Below, one piece after another: positions 15,513-26,679 of a stretch of 64,000 nt of DNA (the stretch's first letter is position 1; every line of letters starts with the position of its first letter). The DNA is from Ralstonia sp. 25mfcol4.1 (GTDB lineage Bacteria > Pseudomonadota > Gammaproteobacteria > Burkholderiales > Burkholderiaceae). The notes below the pieces were generated by a model. The model was not told the origin of the DNA, made no database searches, and saw only the letters and a list, made by a program, of their open reading frames with translations. The DNA lies in assembly GCF_900104095.1 (NCBI RefSeq), contig NZ_FNJO01000014.1, positions 1 through 64,000 of the forward strand, read 5' to 3'. The position numbers and the translations under genes are program-made.

Positions 15513-16492
15513 GTCGATGGCACCTCCCAGCTATAGCGCGTACCGCACTGCTTGAAGCACGTGCCGCTGCGCAGCACCCTGCCGGGCAGCGCACCCATGC
15601 CGGCCTCGTGGTCGAAGTGTTCCAGCGCGGATTGCAGCTCGGCTTCGCTGCGCGCATGCACCATCGCGAACAGGTTGTATGGCCAGCCAGGCAGCCGGCG
15701 CGTGCGGCGGTAGCACAGCGACACCGGCGCCACCCGCGCCAGCCGCGTACCGATGGCGTCCACACGGGCATCCGGCACATTCCACACGCACATGGCGTTA
15801 TGACGATAGCCAAAGGGGCGGTGATGCAGGATCACGCCGAAGCGGCGGATCACGCCGCTGGCGTGCCACTGCGTGATGCGCGACAGCACCCGGTGCAGCG
15901 GCATGCCACTGCACCGGGCCAGCGCGTGGAATGGCTGCGGCGTCAGCGGCAGCCCCGTTTCCAGCGCCGCCACCAGGCGCCAGTCATCGTCGTCCAGATG
16001 TACCGGCGCGGCCGATGGCGTGCGCCTGCCGCGGGGCGTGTCCGACGCGCCGGACATCGAGAAGCCAAGGTCGATGTGGTACTCGCGCTCCATCGGCAGG
16101 TCCAGCGGCATCTGGTCCACGTCATCGGCGATGCTGCCCAGCAACACGTCCAGCGCGGCACGATTGCGCGCGCCCGCCACGAACCAGAGGTTGTATCGGT
16201 GACCATGGCGCGCGTAGTTATGGCTGACCGCGCCATAGGCATTGACGCGTGCCGCCACACGGGGCAGCGCATCGGGCGGCACCGCCAGCGCCGCCAGCGT
16301 GCTGGCGCCGATCACGTTGGGCGCGAACACGGCGCCGATCCGGCTTACGCGGCCGGCGCCCAGGTCGCGCGCCAGCAGGCTCAGTACCGTGTGTTCGTTC
16401 AGGTCCAGCGCGGCGCCGGCGCTCTGGAACGGACGCGGTACGATGGGGAAGTCGCGCTGGATGCAGTCGTAGAAGCGTTGCTCGTCGAACAT
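15509..16492 (-). CDS. nirDL: Fused siroheme decarboxylase NirDL
   Basis: A 327-residue protein with two tandem NirD/L-type modules. The first (about 1-150) contains HGHRYNLWFVAGAR. The second (about 165-327) contains RRTRRLPGWPYNLFAMVH and ends in a cysteine-containing tail. In pseudomonads NirD and NirL are separate; here they are one polypeptide, as in some other denitrifiers. I start at ATG 16492. A TTG at 16507, directly after the nirF stop, would add five residues. Neither start has a clear ribosome site, so coupling to nirF is likely. Confidence 0.85.
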   Translation of the reverse strand: MFDEQRFYDCIQRDFPIVPRPFQSAGAALDLNEHTVLSLLARDLGAGRVSRIGAVFAPNVIGASTLAALAVPPDALPRVAARVNAYGAVSHNYARHGHRYNLWFVAGARNRAALDVLLGSIADDVDQMPLDLPMEREYHIDLGFSMSGASDTPRGRRTPSAAPVHLDDDDWRLVAALETGLPLTPQPFHALARCSGMPLHRVLSRITQWHASGVIRRFGVILHHRPFGYRHNAMCVWNVPDARVDAIGTRLARVAPVSLCYRRTRRLPGWPYNLFAMVHARSEAELQSALEHFDHEAGMGALPGRVLRSGTCFKQCGTRYSWEVPST

Positions 16493-16507
16493 GGCTGTCA
16501 CAGGCAA

Positions 16508-17773
16508 TTACATGCCGATGCGCTGCGCGCGCACCGTGAAGAAGATGCCGCTGGGCTGGTCGGCCTGGAGCGTGGCGATGCGCTGGAACGTCGCCGTGTC
16601 GTAGACCTCCACGCGGTTGTCGTCGCGGCAGGACAGCCACAAGGCTTCACCCTTCGGCGTGAACTCCATGTGCAATACGCCGTGGCAGGGCGTCAGCGTC
16701 TTCACCACCTGACGCGTGGCGGTATCCACCACCTGCACCGTGTCGTTCTTCGGAAAGGCAAAGTTGACCCACACCTGGCGGCCGTCGGGGCGGGCCATCG
16801 CAAACACGGGCTGCCCGGCCACGGTCACGCGTGCCCGTTCCTGCCAGTTGTGTGCGGGGTCCGCCACCAGCAGTTCGTGTCGGCCGATGGCGGGCAGCCA
16901 CGCCTGCCCCTGCGCCATGGCCCAGCCGCGCAGGTGCGGCATCTTGTAGACCGGCAGCGGCGCCTCGCCCCGGCCGTAGCCGGACAGCACCTTGCGCGCA
17001 GCGGGCGGCGTCTGCCACAGGTCCACCAGCGACAGGCCGTCCTCGCCGAACAGGCCGGCCAGGTACCAGCGCCCGTCGGGCGTCACCAGGCCGTCGTACG
17101 GCTCGCGGCCGGCGGGCAGGCGCGTGACCTGCGGCTGGCGCGGGTTCGATGCATCGATGATCCAGATTTCGCCGGCCTCGAACAGGCTCGCCGCCAGCCG
17201 CTGGCCGGGCAGGTCGGCCAGGCCCACCACCTTGGAGCGGCGGCCGTCGGGGCCGATGGCTGGAATTTCGGATAGCAGTTCGAGCGTTTCGGCATCGGAC
17301 AGCTTGATGCCGCCCGGCGCGTAGTTCTGCGCGGCCACCACCTTGCCGTTCTGCAGCATGGCGCCGCCGATACTGTTGCCGGCCTGCTTCACGCGATGGG
17401 TGATGCGCTGCGCCAGCAGATCCACGCGGGACAGGCCGCCGTCACGGCCAAAGACATAGGCGTACCGCCCATCGCGCGAGAACACCACGCTCGCGTGGGA
17501 CAGATCGCCCAGGCCCTCGATGGTGCCCAGGCGCGTCATGCCGGAGGTTTCCACGATCTGCAGCCGGCCGGTGGCTCGCTCGATGACCACGCCAAGGTCG
17601 CCGGTGCCGCGCAAGGCGGTTGCCGGCGTCGCGGGCGAGCTGGCACACGCAGCCACGACCGACGATACCCCCAGCGCAACGGCCGCGGAACGGATCAGTC
17701 GTGCAATGCACCGGCGGACGGCGTGGGGAGCACGGGCGGCGGTTTGCCCGCCTGGAGTCTGTCGATCAGCCAT
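16508..17773 (-). CDS. nirF: Heme d1 biosynthesis lipoprotein NirF
   Basis: A 421-residue periplasmic d1-type propeller protein with no CXXCH. NirF binds dihydro-heme d1 and acts with NirN late in assembly. After an arginine-rich N-terminus comes a hydrophobic segment ending in a lipobox-like VVAA-C (C43), so it is probably membrane-anchored. Conserved features include FSRDGRYAYVFGRDGG and LTPCHGVLHMEFTPKG. The start is uncertain: ATG 17773 makes it overlap nirC by 79 bases, and an in-frame ATG at 17806 is also possible. No shorter ATG exists before the lipobox. Confidence 0.88.
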   Translation of the reverse strand: MADRQTPGGQTAARAPHAVRRCIARLIRSAAVALGVSSVVAACASSPATPATALRGTGDLGVVIERATGRLQIVETSGMTRLGTIEGLGDLSHASVVFSRDGRYAYVFGRDGGLSRVDLLAQRITHRVKQAGNSIGGAMLQNGKVVAAQNYAPGGIKLSDAETLELLSEIPAIGPDGRRSKVVGLADLPGQRLAASLFEAGEIWIIDASNPRQPQVTRLPAGREPYDGLVTPDGRWYLAGLFGEDGLSLVDLWQTPPAARKVLSGYGRGEAPLPVYKMPHLRGWAMAQGQAWLPAIGRHELLVADPAHNWQERARVTVAGQPVFAMARPDGRQVWVNFAFPKNDTVQVVDTATRQVVKTLTPCHGVLHMEFTPKGEALWLSCRDDNRVEVYDTATFQRIATLQADQPSGIFFTVRAQRIGM

Positions 17774-18063
17774 TGGGCTTCTTCCTGCGTCATGAACGGT
17801 TGCCACGGCGGCATGGCGGTGCCGGGCCGGCCCTGCAGCACGGTGGCCACCAGGCCGTCACGCGGCTTGCCGGCCAGCGCCTCGGCTGTCAGCGGTGATC
17901 CCAGCCCGCCCTGCAGCGTCATGCCGTGGCAGGCACCGCAGTCGTCGCGCAGCCAGCGCGCCAGTTGCGCCTGGCGTGCCACGGACGGCTCCGCATGCAC
18001 CAGCGCGGCCGGCACGGCGAGCATGCCGAGCAGCACCAGATGCCAGGCGATGGATCGGGCCAT
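17695..18063 (-). CDS. nirC: Periplasmic cytochrome c NirC
   Basis: A 122-residue monoheme c-type cytochrome with a signal peptide (about residues 1-24) and heme site CGACH (42-46). The methionine of TAMPPW is the likely sixth ligand. NirC donates electrons to NirS and helps heme d1 maturation. The ATG at 18063 leaves a normal signal peptide. The 68-base gap to nirM carries a small tandem repeat (TTGGAGGT twice). The 3' end overlaps nirF. Confidence 0.85.
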   Translation of the reverse strand: MARSIAWHLVLLGMLAVPAALVHAEPSVARQAQLARWLRDDCGACHGMTLQGGLGSPLTAEALAGKPRDGLVATVLQGRPGTAMPPWQPFMTQEEAQWLIDRLQAGKPPPVLPTPSAGALHD

Positions 18064-18131
18064 GGGTCGGTGGATCAAGGGATCAGTGGGTTGGAGGTTT
18101 GGAGGTTTCGCGGTTTCGAGGGCGCGAAGGA

Positions 18132-18437
18132 TCAGAGCGTCAGTACCCACTTGGCCAGCGCGCTGGCATCGGCATCGCTGAGCGCGTTGGGCGGCATCGG
18201 GATCGGACCCCACTTGCCGGTGCTGCCTTTCTGGATGCTTTGCGACAGCTTCGCCGCGGCGTCCTTGTCGGTCTTGTACTTGGCGGCCACTTCCTTGAAC
18301 GCCGGGCCCACCAACTTCTTGTCTACGCTGTGGCAGGCCATGCAGTTCTTGCTCTTGGCCAGGTCGGCATTGGCGTGGGCGGCCATCGGCAGCGCGGCTG
18401 CCAGCAAGGCGGCGCCAATCACTTTTGCGGGATGCAT
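18132..18437 (-). CDS. nirM: Cytochrome c-551 NirM
   Basis: A 101-residue small class I cytochrome c. It has a signal peptide cleaved near AHA-NADLA (residue 22), heme site CMACH (32-36) and the methionine ligand in IPMPPN (M81). It is the electron donor to cytochrome cd1 in denitrifiers. It lies 64 bases after nirS in the same orientation. Confidence 0.88.
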   Translation of the reverse strand: MHPAKVIGAALLAAALPMAAHANADLAKSKNCMACHSVDKKLVGPAFKEVAAKYKTDKDAAAKLSQSIQKGSTGKWGPIPMPPNALSDADASALAKWVLTL

Positions 18438-18501
18438 ATCGTTCTCCTGATTTCGAAAACTGGACGAGCAGCCGGCGCCGCCAGGCGCCGGCTGCCGGAC
18501 C

Positions 18502-20211
<1,710 letters not shown>

Positions 20212-20238
20212 TCATCGTGAAAATGCGATAACCAGGGA

Positions 20239-20252
20239 TTGATGGCAGTCAA
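20239..20252 (-). promoter_or_regulatory. FNR/Dnr/NNR-type box upstream of nirS
   Basis: On the minus strand TTGAC-TGCC-ATCAA matches the FNR-family consensus TTGAT-N4-ATCAA with one change per site, as is common for NO-responsive Dnr/NNR boxes. It lies 88 bases before the nirS start. A -10-like GATGAT near 20211-20216 would put the box close to -41.5 of the transcript. Confidence 0.65.
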
Positions 20253-20567
20253 GCCGGCGACAGTTCACACGGAACTCGGCCCTTGGGATGCGTCACAGCG
20301 TGACGGAATGCGAGAGCGGTGTTGGAGAAATGCGAAGGGCGCGCGCCGGGAACGGGAAAGCCCCTTGGCGCGGAGAGGGATATGGGAGAGGGGAAGACGG
20401 CGGATCGCCGAAGGTTTTCGGTTCCCCTCCGCCGCGCGCGAGGGGTCAGGGGAAAGGGCGTTGAGGTTCTGCCTGCCGACGACACGAATTGAAGCGCCGG
20501 ACCCTTTCCCCGAGCCCCTCTCCCGCATGGCGGGAGGGGGGAGGTAACCGTGGGCCAGCGGCAGCCA
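20253..20567. other. Non-coding stretch between nirS and mltA
   Basis: No gene is supported here. The stretch is dominated by GC-rich inverted repeats (see 20421-20541). Short open frames on both strands are by-products of those repeats and resemble no family. Confidence 0.6.
20421..20541. repeat. Large GC-rich palindromic repeat element
   Basis: The left arm (about 20422-20460) contains GAGGGGTCAGGGGAAAGGG. The right arm (about 20501-20541) contains CCCTTTCCCCGAGCCCCTC and is its near-perfect reverse complement (17 of 19 bases). The right arm also has an internal hairpin CTCCCGC-AT-GGCGGGAG. It shares the CTCTCCCGC core with the elements near 10.96, 30.35 and 33.6 kb. Confidence 0.65.
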
Positions 20568-21695
20568 TCAACTGCGCGGCATCAGCACCCACATGCGGCC
20601 GCCCTGCTTCATGCGGCCGGCGGTTTCGCCGGCGGCGTCGCCGGCGCCCCAGAAGAAGTCGGCGCGCACGCCGCCCTTGATGGCGGAGCCCGTGTCCTGG
20701 GCGAACATCAGGCGCTGGATCGGCTCGGTGGACAGCGGGCGCGTGGTCGACAGGAACACCGGCACGCCCAGCGGGATCGTGGCCGGATCGACGGCGATGG
20801 AGCGTTCCGCGGTGAGCGGCACGCCGAGCGCGCCGACCGGGCCATCGTTGTTCGGCGGCAGTTCTCGGAAAAATACGAAACGCGGATTGACGTTCAGCAT
20901 TTCCTCGACGCGCGCCGGGTTGTTGCGCGCCCAGGCCTTGATGCCCTGCATCGTCGCTTGCGCGGGCGTGATCTCACCACGGTCAAGCAGCCATTTGCCG
21001 AAGGAGCGGAACGGCTGGTCGTTGGTGCCGCCGAACCCGACGCGCATCATCGTGCCGTCTTGCAGGCGGATACGGCCCGAGCCCTGAATCTGCAGGAAGG
21101 CCGCCTCGACGGCATCGTCGACATAAACCAGTTCGTTGCCGCGCATCGCCGGCATCTGCAGCAGCTCGGCACGCGCAGGCAGGGCGCCGCGCAGTTGTGC
21201 CGGGCGGCGGTACAGCGGCACCTGGTACTGGCCCTGCCGGGTGCGCGACCCATGCAGGATGGGTTCGTAGTAACCGGTGATCAGGCCACTATCGGTGCCA
21301 TCGACGTTGACCACGCGGAACGGCTGGAAATTGGTTTCGAAGTAGGCGCGCATGGCCGGCAGGTCGCTGGCGTCCACCATCAGGCCGGTGGCGCACACGC
21401 GGCTCCATTCGGGCTTCTTCTTCAGCGCCTGGCAGCTGGCCTGCAGGGCCGGCCAGGCGGCGCGCACGTCGTCCTGGCTCCAGCCGCCGATCTCGGCCCA
21501 GGAGGCCGGCTGCAGCTTGCCGGCGTTCGGCGAGGCCGATGGTGCCGGGGTGCCGGCCGTGCCGCCCGGTTGCACGCGGATGGGGCCGCCGCTCATGCAG
21601 CCGGCCAGCAATGCGGCGCCCAGGGCGGAAGCGGCCAGCGCCAGCCAGCCTCGGGAAGACGCACGCGGGGCGCGCGGGGAATACTGATATGCCAT
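20568..21695 (-). CDS. mltA: Membrane-bound lytic murein transglycosylase A
   Basis: A 375-residue outer-membrane lipoprotein that cleaves peptidoglycan, forming 1,6-anhydromuramic ends. A lipoprotein signal ends at LLAG-C33. The MltA domain has ITGYYEPILHGSR in the middle and the C-terminal 3D region FAQDTGSAIKGGVRADFFWG with its catalytic aspartate. The gene is monocistronic as far as visible and is divergent from a small membrane protein gene. Confidence 0.93.
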   Translation of the reverse strand: MAYQYSPRAPRASSRGWLALAASALGAALLAGCMSGGPIRVQPGGTAGTPAPSASPNAGKLQPASWAEIGGWSQDDVRAAWPALQASCQALKKKPEWSRVCATGLMVDASDLPAMRAYFETNFQPFRVVNVDGTDSGLITGYYEPILHGSRTRQGQYQVPLYRRPAQLRGALPARAELLQMPAMRGNELVYVDDAVEAAFLQIQGSGRIRLQDGTMMRVGFGGTNDQPFRSFGKWLLDRGEITPAQATMQGIKAWARNNPARVEEMLNVNPRFVFFRELPPNNDGPVGALGVPLTAERSIAVDPATIPLGVPVFLSTTRPLSTEPIQRLMFAQDTGSAIKGGVRADFFWGAGDAAGETAGRMKQGGRMWVLMPRS

Positions 21696-21758
21696 CTTGT
21701 TCGTTCTTTGCCTACAATCTCAAGCCGATCCGCCGACTGTCACCGACTGCCCCACGCG

Positions 21759-21956
21759 ATGAGCCAGTTCTTCGAAAACCACCCCACCCTGCTGCTGGCA
21801 GCCGAAGCCGGCCTGGCGTTGCTGCTGCTGATTTTCATCGTGGTCTGGACGATGGGCACCGCGAAGAAGCATCCGCGCCCCACCCGCGCGCCGCAGGACC
21901 ACCCGTCGCGCGCCGCCCAGGCGCCGCAGGAGACCGACAAGGCGCCGGACGCCTAG
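21759..21956 (+). CDS. Small single-span membrane protein, function unknown
   Basis: A 65-residue predicted protein. Residues 10-32 form a very hydrophobic helix ([20 protein letters not shown]), followed by a basic, proline-rich cytoplasmic tail with KK near residue 37 and several RP/AP pairs. There is no clear ribosome site ahead of the ATG at 21759, and I recognise no family. It starts 63 bases from the divergent mltA start. The membrane segment is the main argument that it is real. Confidence 0.5.
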   Translation: MSQFFENHPTLLLAAEAGLALLLLIFIVVWTMGTAKKHPRPTRAPQDHPSRAAQAPQETDKAPDA

Positions 21957-22002
21957 GTTCCCCCAGGCGGCCCCGCCCGCACGCCGCCGTGCCGCGATCC
22001 GC

Positions 22003-22377
22003 TCAGTGGAGCATGCGCGGCAGCACCAGCGCGAATTCGGGAATCGGCACCTCGAAGCGGTGGCCGTCCTCGGCCACGCAGAAATACTCGCCCTTCATCG
22101 ACCCTACCGGGGTCGAGATCGTGGCCCAGCTCGAATACTCGAAGTGCTCGCCCGGCTTGAGCAGCGGCTGGTGGCCCACCACGCCCAGCCCCGCCACTTC
22201 CTGCGTGGCGTTGTCGCTATCCGTGATGATCCAGTGGCGCGAGATCAGCTGCGCGGCCACTTCGCCGATGTTGTGGATGGTGATGGTGTAGGCGAACGCA
22301 TAGCGTCCGCGGTCCGGGTCCGATTGGTCGGCCATGTACTGGGTGCGTACGGCCACGGAGAAAGCGTACTCGCTCAT
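22003..22377 (-). CDS. apaG: ApaG protein
   Basis: A 124-residue FN3-like beta-sandwich protein. The conserved [19 protein letters not shown] core and the [10 protein letters not shown] strand are those of ApaG (DUF525), linked in enterobacteria to cobalt/magnesium homeostasis and diadenosine tetraphosphate metabolism; its molecular role is not settled. It is full length. It is divergent from rpe with about 200 bases between, and converges with the small membrane protein gene. Confidence 0.92.
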   Translation of the reverse strand: MSEYAFSVAVRTQYMADQSDPDRGRYAFAYTITIHNIGEVAAQLISRHWIITDSDNATQEVAGLGVVGHQPLLKPGEHFEYSSWATISTPVGSMKGEYFCVAEDGHRFEVPIPEFALVLPRMLH

Positions 22378-22581
22378 TGTTCGACGGATGAGGATGGTCG
22401 GCTGGCCGGCGTCCCGCCAGGGGGCGCGGCCGGGTGTGTCGCATTGTGCGGCAAGGGCTGGGCAGGGGCAAGCGCGCCTTGCCGGGCAGGATCGGGCCGG
22501 ACCGGCGTAAAATACGCGCCATTCTCGCGGATCCCCCCGTATCCGCCGCCTTCAGCGCCTCAATCCAGCGTCCGACCAGCC

Positions 22582-23283
22582 ATGAGCCAGCCCACCTACC
22601 GCATCGCCCCGTCCATCCTTTCCGCCGACTTTGCCCGCCTGGGCGAGGAAGTGCGCCGCGTCACCGAGGCCGGTGCCGACTGGATCCACTTCGACGTGAT
22701 GGACAACCACTACGTGCCCAACCTGACCGTGGGCCCGCTGGTCTGCGAGGCCATCCGCCCGCACGTGACCGCCCCGATCGACGTCCACCTGATGGTGCGC
22801 CCCGTGGACCGCATCATTCCCGACTTTGCCAAGGCGGGCGCCAATATCATCACGTTCCACCCGGAAGCCAGCGATCACATCGACCGCTCGCTGGCACTGA
22901 TCCGCGACAACGGCTGCCAGGCCGGCCTGGTGTTCAACCCGGCCACGCCGCTGCACCACCTGGACCACGTGATGGATCGCCTGGACGTGATCCTGCTGAT
23001 GAGCGTGAACCCGGGCTTCGGCGGCCAGTCGTTCATCCCCGAGACCCTGAACAAGCTGCGCGCCGTGCGTGCCCGGATCGACGCCTACACGGCCCGCACC
23101 GGCCGCCAGATCCTGCTGGAAGTGGACGGCGGCGTAAAGCCGGACAACATCGCCGAGATCGCGGCGGCGGGCGCCGACACCTTCGTGGCCGGCTCGGCCG
23201 TGTTCGGCAAGCCTGACGCCGACGGCGGCTACAAGGGCATCATCGGCAAGTTCCGCGACGTGCTGGCCGGCGTCGGCAAGTAA
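22582..23283 (+). CDS. rpe: Ribulose-phosphate 3-epimerase
   Basis: A 233-residue TIM-barrel enzyme interconverting ribulose-5-phosphate and xylulose-5-phosphate. The family motifs are all present: [37 protein letters not shown] and EVDGGV, with the metal-binding histidines and aspartates. The gph gene follows after 14 bases and trp genes lie downstream, a widespread beta- and gammaproteobacterial order (rpe-gph-trp). Confidence 0.95.
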   Translation: MSQPTYRIAPSILSADFARLGEEVRRVTEAGADWIHFDVMDNHYVPNLTVGPLVCEAIRPHVTAPIDVHLMVRPVDRIIPDFAKAGANIITFHPEASDHIDRSLALIRDNGCQAGLVFNPATPLHHLDHVMDRLDVILLMSVNPGFGGQSFIPETLNKLRAVRARIDAYTARTGRQILLEVDGGVKPDNIAEIAAAGADTFVAGSAVFGKPDADGGYKGIIGKFRDVLAGVGK

Positions 23284-23297
23284 GGCGGGCCCGGACG

Positions 23298-24041
23298 ATG
23301 ACGAGCGAAATCCTGCGCCGCACCGACTGGCGCGGCATCCAGGCGGTGATCGTCGACCTGGACGGCACCATGGTCGATACCGCCGGCGACTTCCATGCGT
23401 CGGTCAACGCGATGCTGCTGGCGCTGGTGCACCAGCATCCGCACCTCGGTCCGGTGGAGCCGATGTCCGCACAGGAAATCGTCAGCTTCGTCGGCAAGGG
23501 GTCGGAGAACCTGATCCGCCGCGTGCTGGACGCCCGCTTCAGCCCGCTGCACGCCAACGGCCTGTTTGCCGACGCCTACGCGCTCTATGACCGCGAGTAC
23601 GTGCGCATCAACGGCCAGTTCTCCAATGTCTACCCCAATGTCCGCGAGGGCCTGGCGGCGTTGAAGGCGCTTGGCCTGCGCATGGCCTGCGTGACCAACA
23701 AGCCGTGGAATTTCACGGAACCGCTGCTGGCCAAGACCGGCCTGGCCCAGTATTTCGAGCTGGTCTACGGCGGCGATGCCTTTGCGCTGCGCAAGCCGGA
23801 CCCCTACCCGCTGCTCAAGGTGGCCGAGGCATTCCGCCTGGAACCGGCCGCCGTGCTGGCCATCGGCGACTCCGAAAACGACGCCCGCGCGGCCCGGGCG
23901 GCGGGCATGGGCGTGCTCTTGATGCCCTATGGCTACAACCATGGGAACCCTGTACAAGGCGTTGACGCCGATGGTATAGTCGCCGACATTGCCCGCGTGG
24001 CAGCGATCCTTGCTGCACACCGGTCAAACCATCACGGTTAA
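23298..24041 (+). CDS. gph: Phosphoglycolate phosphatase
   Basis: A 247-residue HAD-family phosphatase removing phosphate from 2-phosphoglycolate. Motif I is DLDGTMVDT (D19, D21), motif II CVTNKPWNF, motif III includes the lysine of LRKPDPYP, and motif IV is GDSENDARAARAAGM. A helical cap domain lies between motifs I and II. It is probably cotranscribed with rpe. The trp leader begins 17 bases after its stop. Confidence 0.92.
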   Translation: MTSEILRRTDWRGIQAVIVDLDGTMVDTAGDFHASVNAMLLALVHQHPHLGPVEPMSAQEIVSFVGKGSENLIRRVLDARFSPLHANGLFADAYALYDREYVRINGQFSNVYPNVREGLAALKALGLRMACVTNKPWNFTEPLLAKTGLAQYFELVYGGDAFALRKPDPYPLLKVAEAFRLEPAAVLAIGDSENDARAARAAGMGVLLMPYGYNHGNPVQGVDADGIVADIARVAAILAAHRSNHHG

Positions 24042-24057
24042 TCCCCGAACACCATCA

Positions 24058-24144
24058 ATGTTCCTCAACCGCAAACGCATCTTTTCTGGCAGTGATCGGC
24101 AGGCCTGGCCCTGGCGTCGCTGGCGCGCCTCTGAACAGGCGTAA
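24058..24144 (+). CDS. trpL: Candidate trp operon leader peptide (attenuator)
   Basis: A 28-codon open frame upstream of trpE. It has three tryptophan codons within six codons (W17, W19 and W22, read as WPWRRW) and ends in TAA. This is the classical layout of a ribosome-stalling leader peptide. GC-rich complementary segments follow, including CGCCT/AGGCG at its own 3' end and CCTGGGT (24171-24177) with ACCCAGG (24211-24217). No strong ribosome site precedes the ATG, and no U-rich terminator is obvious, so the exact attenuation mechanism is inference. Confidence 0.55.
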   Translation: MFLNRKRIFSGSDRQAWPWRRWRASEQA

Positions 24145-24502
24145 AGTGCGTTCGCGAGTTTCCTGACGGGCCTGGGTCGCCCGGACTTCCGCGGTCTGCG
24201 GATTCCTCCCACCCAGGCTCCGCCGGACCGGTCCAGATGTCCTGACGACCGGCCTCCCCGGCAGATCCTTCCGCCAGCGCCGTAGTTCCGGTTGCTCCTG
24301 CTTGCGCCTGTGCTACGGTTAGCCTCGAGAACGCGCCACGCGCCGCCCCTGGCCGTGTGCAGCGCATCGATTCGCGTGTGCGCCACGGTCCGCCCCCCGG
24401 GGAGGCGGGTTGATGCAGCTTGTTGCCCTCCCATCCCGCAGACGACATCACGGTGCCGCCCGACCCGACCATACTGGCCGGCGCCGCAAGTAGAGGATCG
24501 AC
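24145..24502 (+). promoter_or_regulatory. Non-coding trp leader region with potential stem-loops
   Basis: These 358 bases separate the leader peptide from trpE and carry no supported gene. Potential secondary structure includes the CCTGGGT/ACCCAGG stem, CCGC-ggtct-GCGG inside it, the ten-base palindrome GGACCGGTCC near 24229, and a C-rich/G-rich pair around 24390-24412. The length suggests an untranslated leader under trp control, which is inference. Confidence 0.45.
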
Positions 24503-26026
24503 ATGACCGAACTGGAATTCAAATCGCTGGCCGACCAGGGCTACAACCGCATCCCGATCATTGCCGAGGCGCTGGCCGACCTGGAAACCCCGCTCTCGCT
24601 GTACCTGAAGCTGGCGCAGTCCCAGACGCGCGGCGTGAATACCTTCCTGCTGGAATCGGTAGTGGGCGGCGAGCGTTTCGGCCGCTACTCGTTCATCGGC
24701 CTGCACGCGCGCACGCTGATCCGCGCCTATGGCCAGCGCGCCGAGGTGGTGACCGACGGCAAGGTCGTGGAAACGCACGAGGGCAACCCGCTGGACTTCA
24801 TCGCCGCGTTCGAAAGCCGCTTCAAGGTGGCGCTGCGCCCGGGCCTGCCCCGCTTCTGCGGCGGCCTGGCCGGCTACTTCGGCTACGACGCCGTGCGCTA
24901 TATCGAAAAGAAGCTGGCCGACAAGCAGATGCCCGACGACCTGGGCCTGCCCGATATCCAGCTGCTGCTGTGCGAAGAACTGGCCGTGATCGACAACCTG
25001 TCCGGCAAGCTCTACCTGATCGTCTACGCCGACCCGACCACGCCGGAAGCCTATTCCCGCGCCCGCCAGCGTCTGCGCGAACTGCGCATGAAGCTGCGCC
25101 AGCCGGTGGATGTGCCGGTGACCAGCCCGTCGGTGCAGACCGAGGTCTATCGTGAATTCGCCAAGGCCGACTACCTGACGGCCGTGCACAAGGCCAAGGA
25201 ATACATCATGGCCGGCGACATGATGCAGGTGCAGGTGGGCCAGCGCCTGGTGAAGCCGTACCGCGACTCGCCGCTGTCGCTGTACCGCGCGCTGCGCTCG
25301 CTGAATCCGTCGCCGTACATGTATTTCTACAACTTTGGCGATTTCCAGGTGGTGGGCGCGTCGCCCGAAATCCTGGTGCGCCAGGAAACCCGCAAGGTCG
25401 GCACGCCCCAGAACGGCGACACCGAGACCGCGCGCATCGTCACGATCCGCCCGCTGGCCGGCACGCGTCCGCGCGGCAGCACCCCCGACCGCGACGCCCA
25501 GCTGGCCACGGAACTGCTCAACGATCCCAAGGAGATCGCCGAGCACGTGATGCTGATCGACCTGGCGCGCAACGACATCGGCCGCATCGCCGAGACCGGC
25601 TCGGTCAAGGTCACCGACAAGATGGTGATCGAGAAGTACTCGCACGTGCAGCACATCGTCAGCTCGGTGGAAGGCACGCTGCGCGAGGGCATGAGCAACC
25701 TGGACGTACTGCGTGCCACCTTCCCGGCCGGCACGCTGTCGGGCGCGCCCAAGGTGCGCGCGATGGAAATCATCGACGAACTGGAACCGCGCAAGCGCGG
25801 CATCTACGGCGGCGCCGTGGGCTACCTGTCGTTCGGCGGCGAGATGGACCTGGCCATCGCCATCCGCACCGGCGTGATCAAGGACGGCAATCTCTACGTG
25901 CAGGCCGCGGCCGGCATCGTGGCGGACTCGGACCCCGAGGCCGAATGGAGGGAAACCGAGGCGAAGGCGCGCGCCGTGATCCGTGCCGCCGAACAGGTCC
26001 AGGACGGCCTGGACGCCGACCTCTGA
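24503..26026 (+). CDS. trpE: Anthranilate synthase component I
   Basis: A 507-residue chorismate-binding enzyme making anthranilate with TrpG. The N-terminal regulatory motif [18 protein letters not shown], for tryptophan feedback, is intact. The catalytic C-terminal half has [19 protein letters not shown] and the magnesium-binding acidic residues near EAEWRETE. Length is normal. AGAGGA precedes the ATG. It is the first enzyme gene of trpE-G-D-C, with trpG 18 bases downstream. Confidence 0.95.
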   Translation: MTELEFKSLADQGYNRIPIIAEALADLETPLSLYLKLAQSQTRGVNTFLLESVVGGERFGRYSFIGLHARTLIRAYGQRAEVVTDGKVVETHEGNPLDFIAAFESRFKVALRPGLPRFCGGLAGYFGYDAVRYIEKKLADKQMPDDLGLPDIQLLLCEELAVIDNLSGKLYLIVYADPTTPEAYSRARQRLRELRMKLRQPVDVPVTSPSVQTEVYREFAKADYLTAVHKAKEYIMAGDMMQVQVGQRLVKPYRDSPLSLYRALRSLNPSPYMYFYNFGDFQVVGASPEILVRQETRKVGTPQNGDTETARIVTIRPLAGTRPRGSTPDRDAQLATELLNDPKEIAEHVMLIDLARNDIGRIAETGSVKVTDKMVIEKYSHVQHIVSSVEGTLREGMSNLDVLRATFPAGTLSGAPKVRAMEIIDELEPRKRGIYGGAVGYLSFGGEMDLAIAIRTGVIKDGNLYVQAAAGIVADSDPEAEWRETEAKARAVIRAAEQVQDGLDADL

Positions 26027-26044
26027 GCCCCCGGGAGAGATGAC

Positions 26045-26614
<570 letters not shown>

Positions 26615-26679
26615 GGCGCACTGACTACACCGCCTACTCCTCCGACCATCCAGCCGCCCACAATATTGAACAGCCCGCC

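Noticed and set aside
20239-20547. Short frames within the nirS-mltA spacer
   Set aside because: Their sequence comes from the GC-rich inverted repeats and is present on both strands as mirrored low-complexity peptides.
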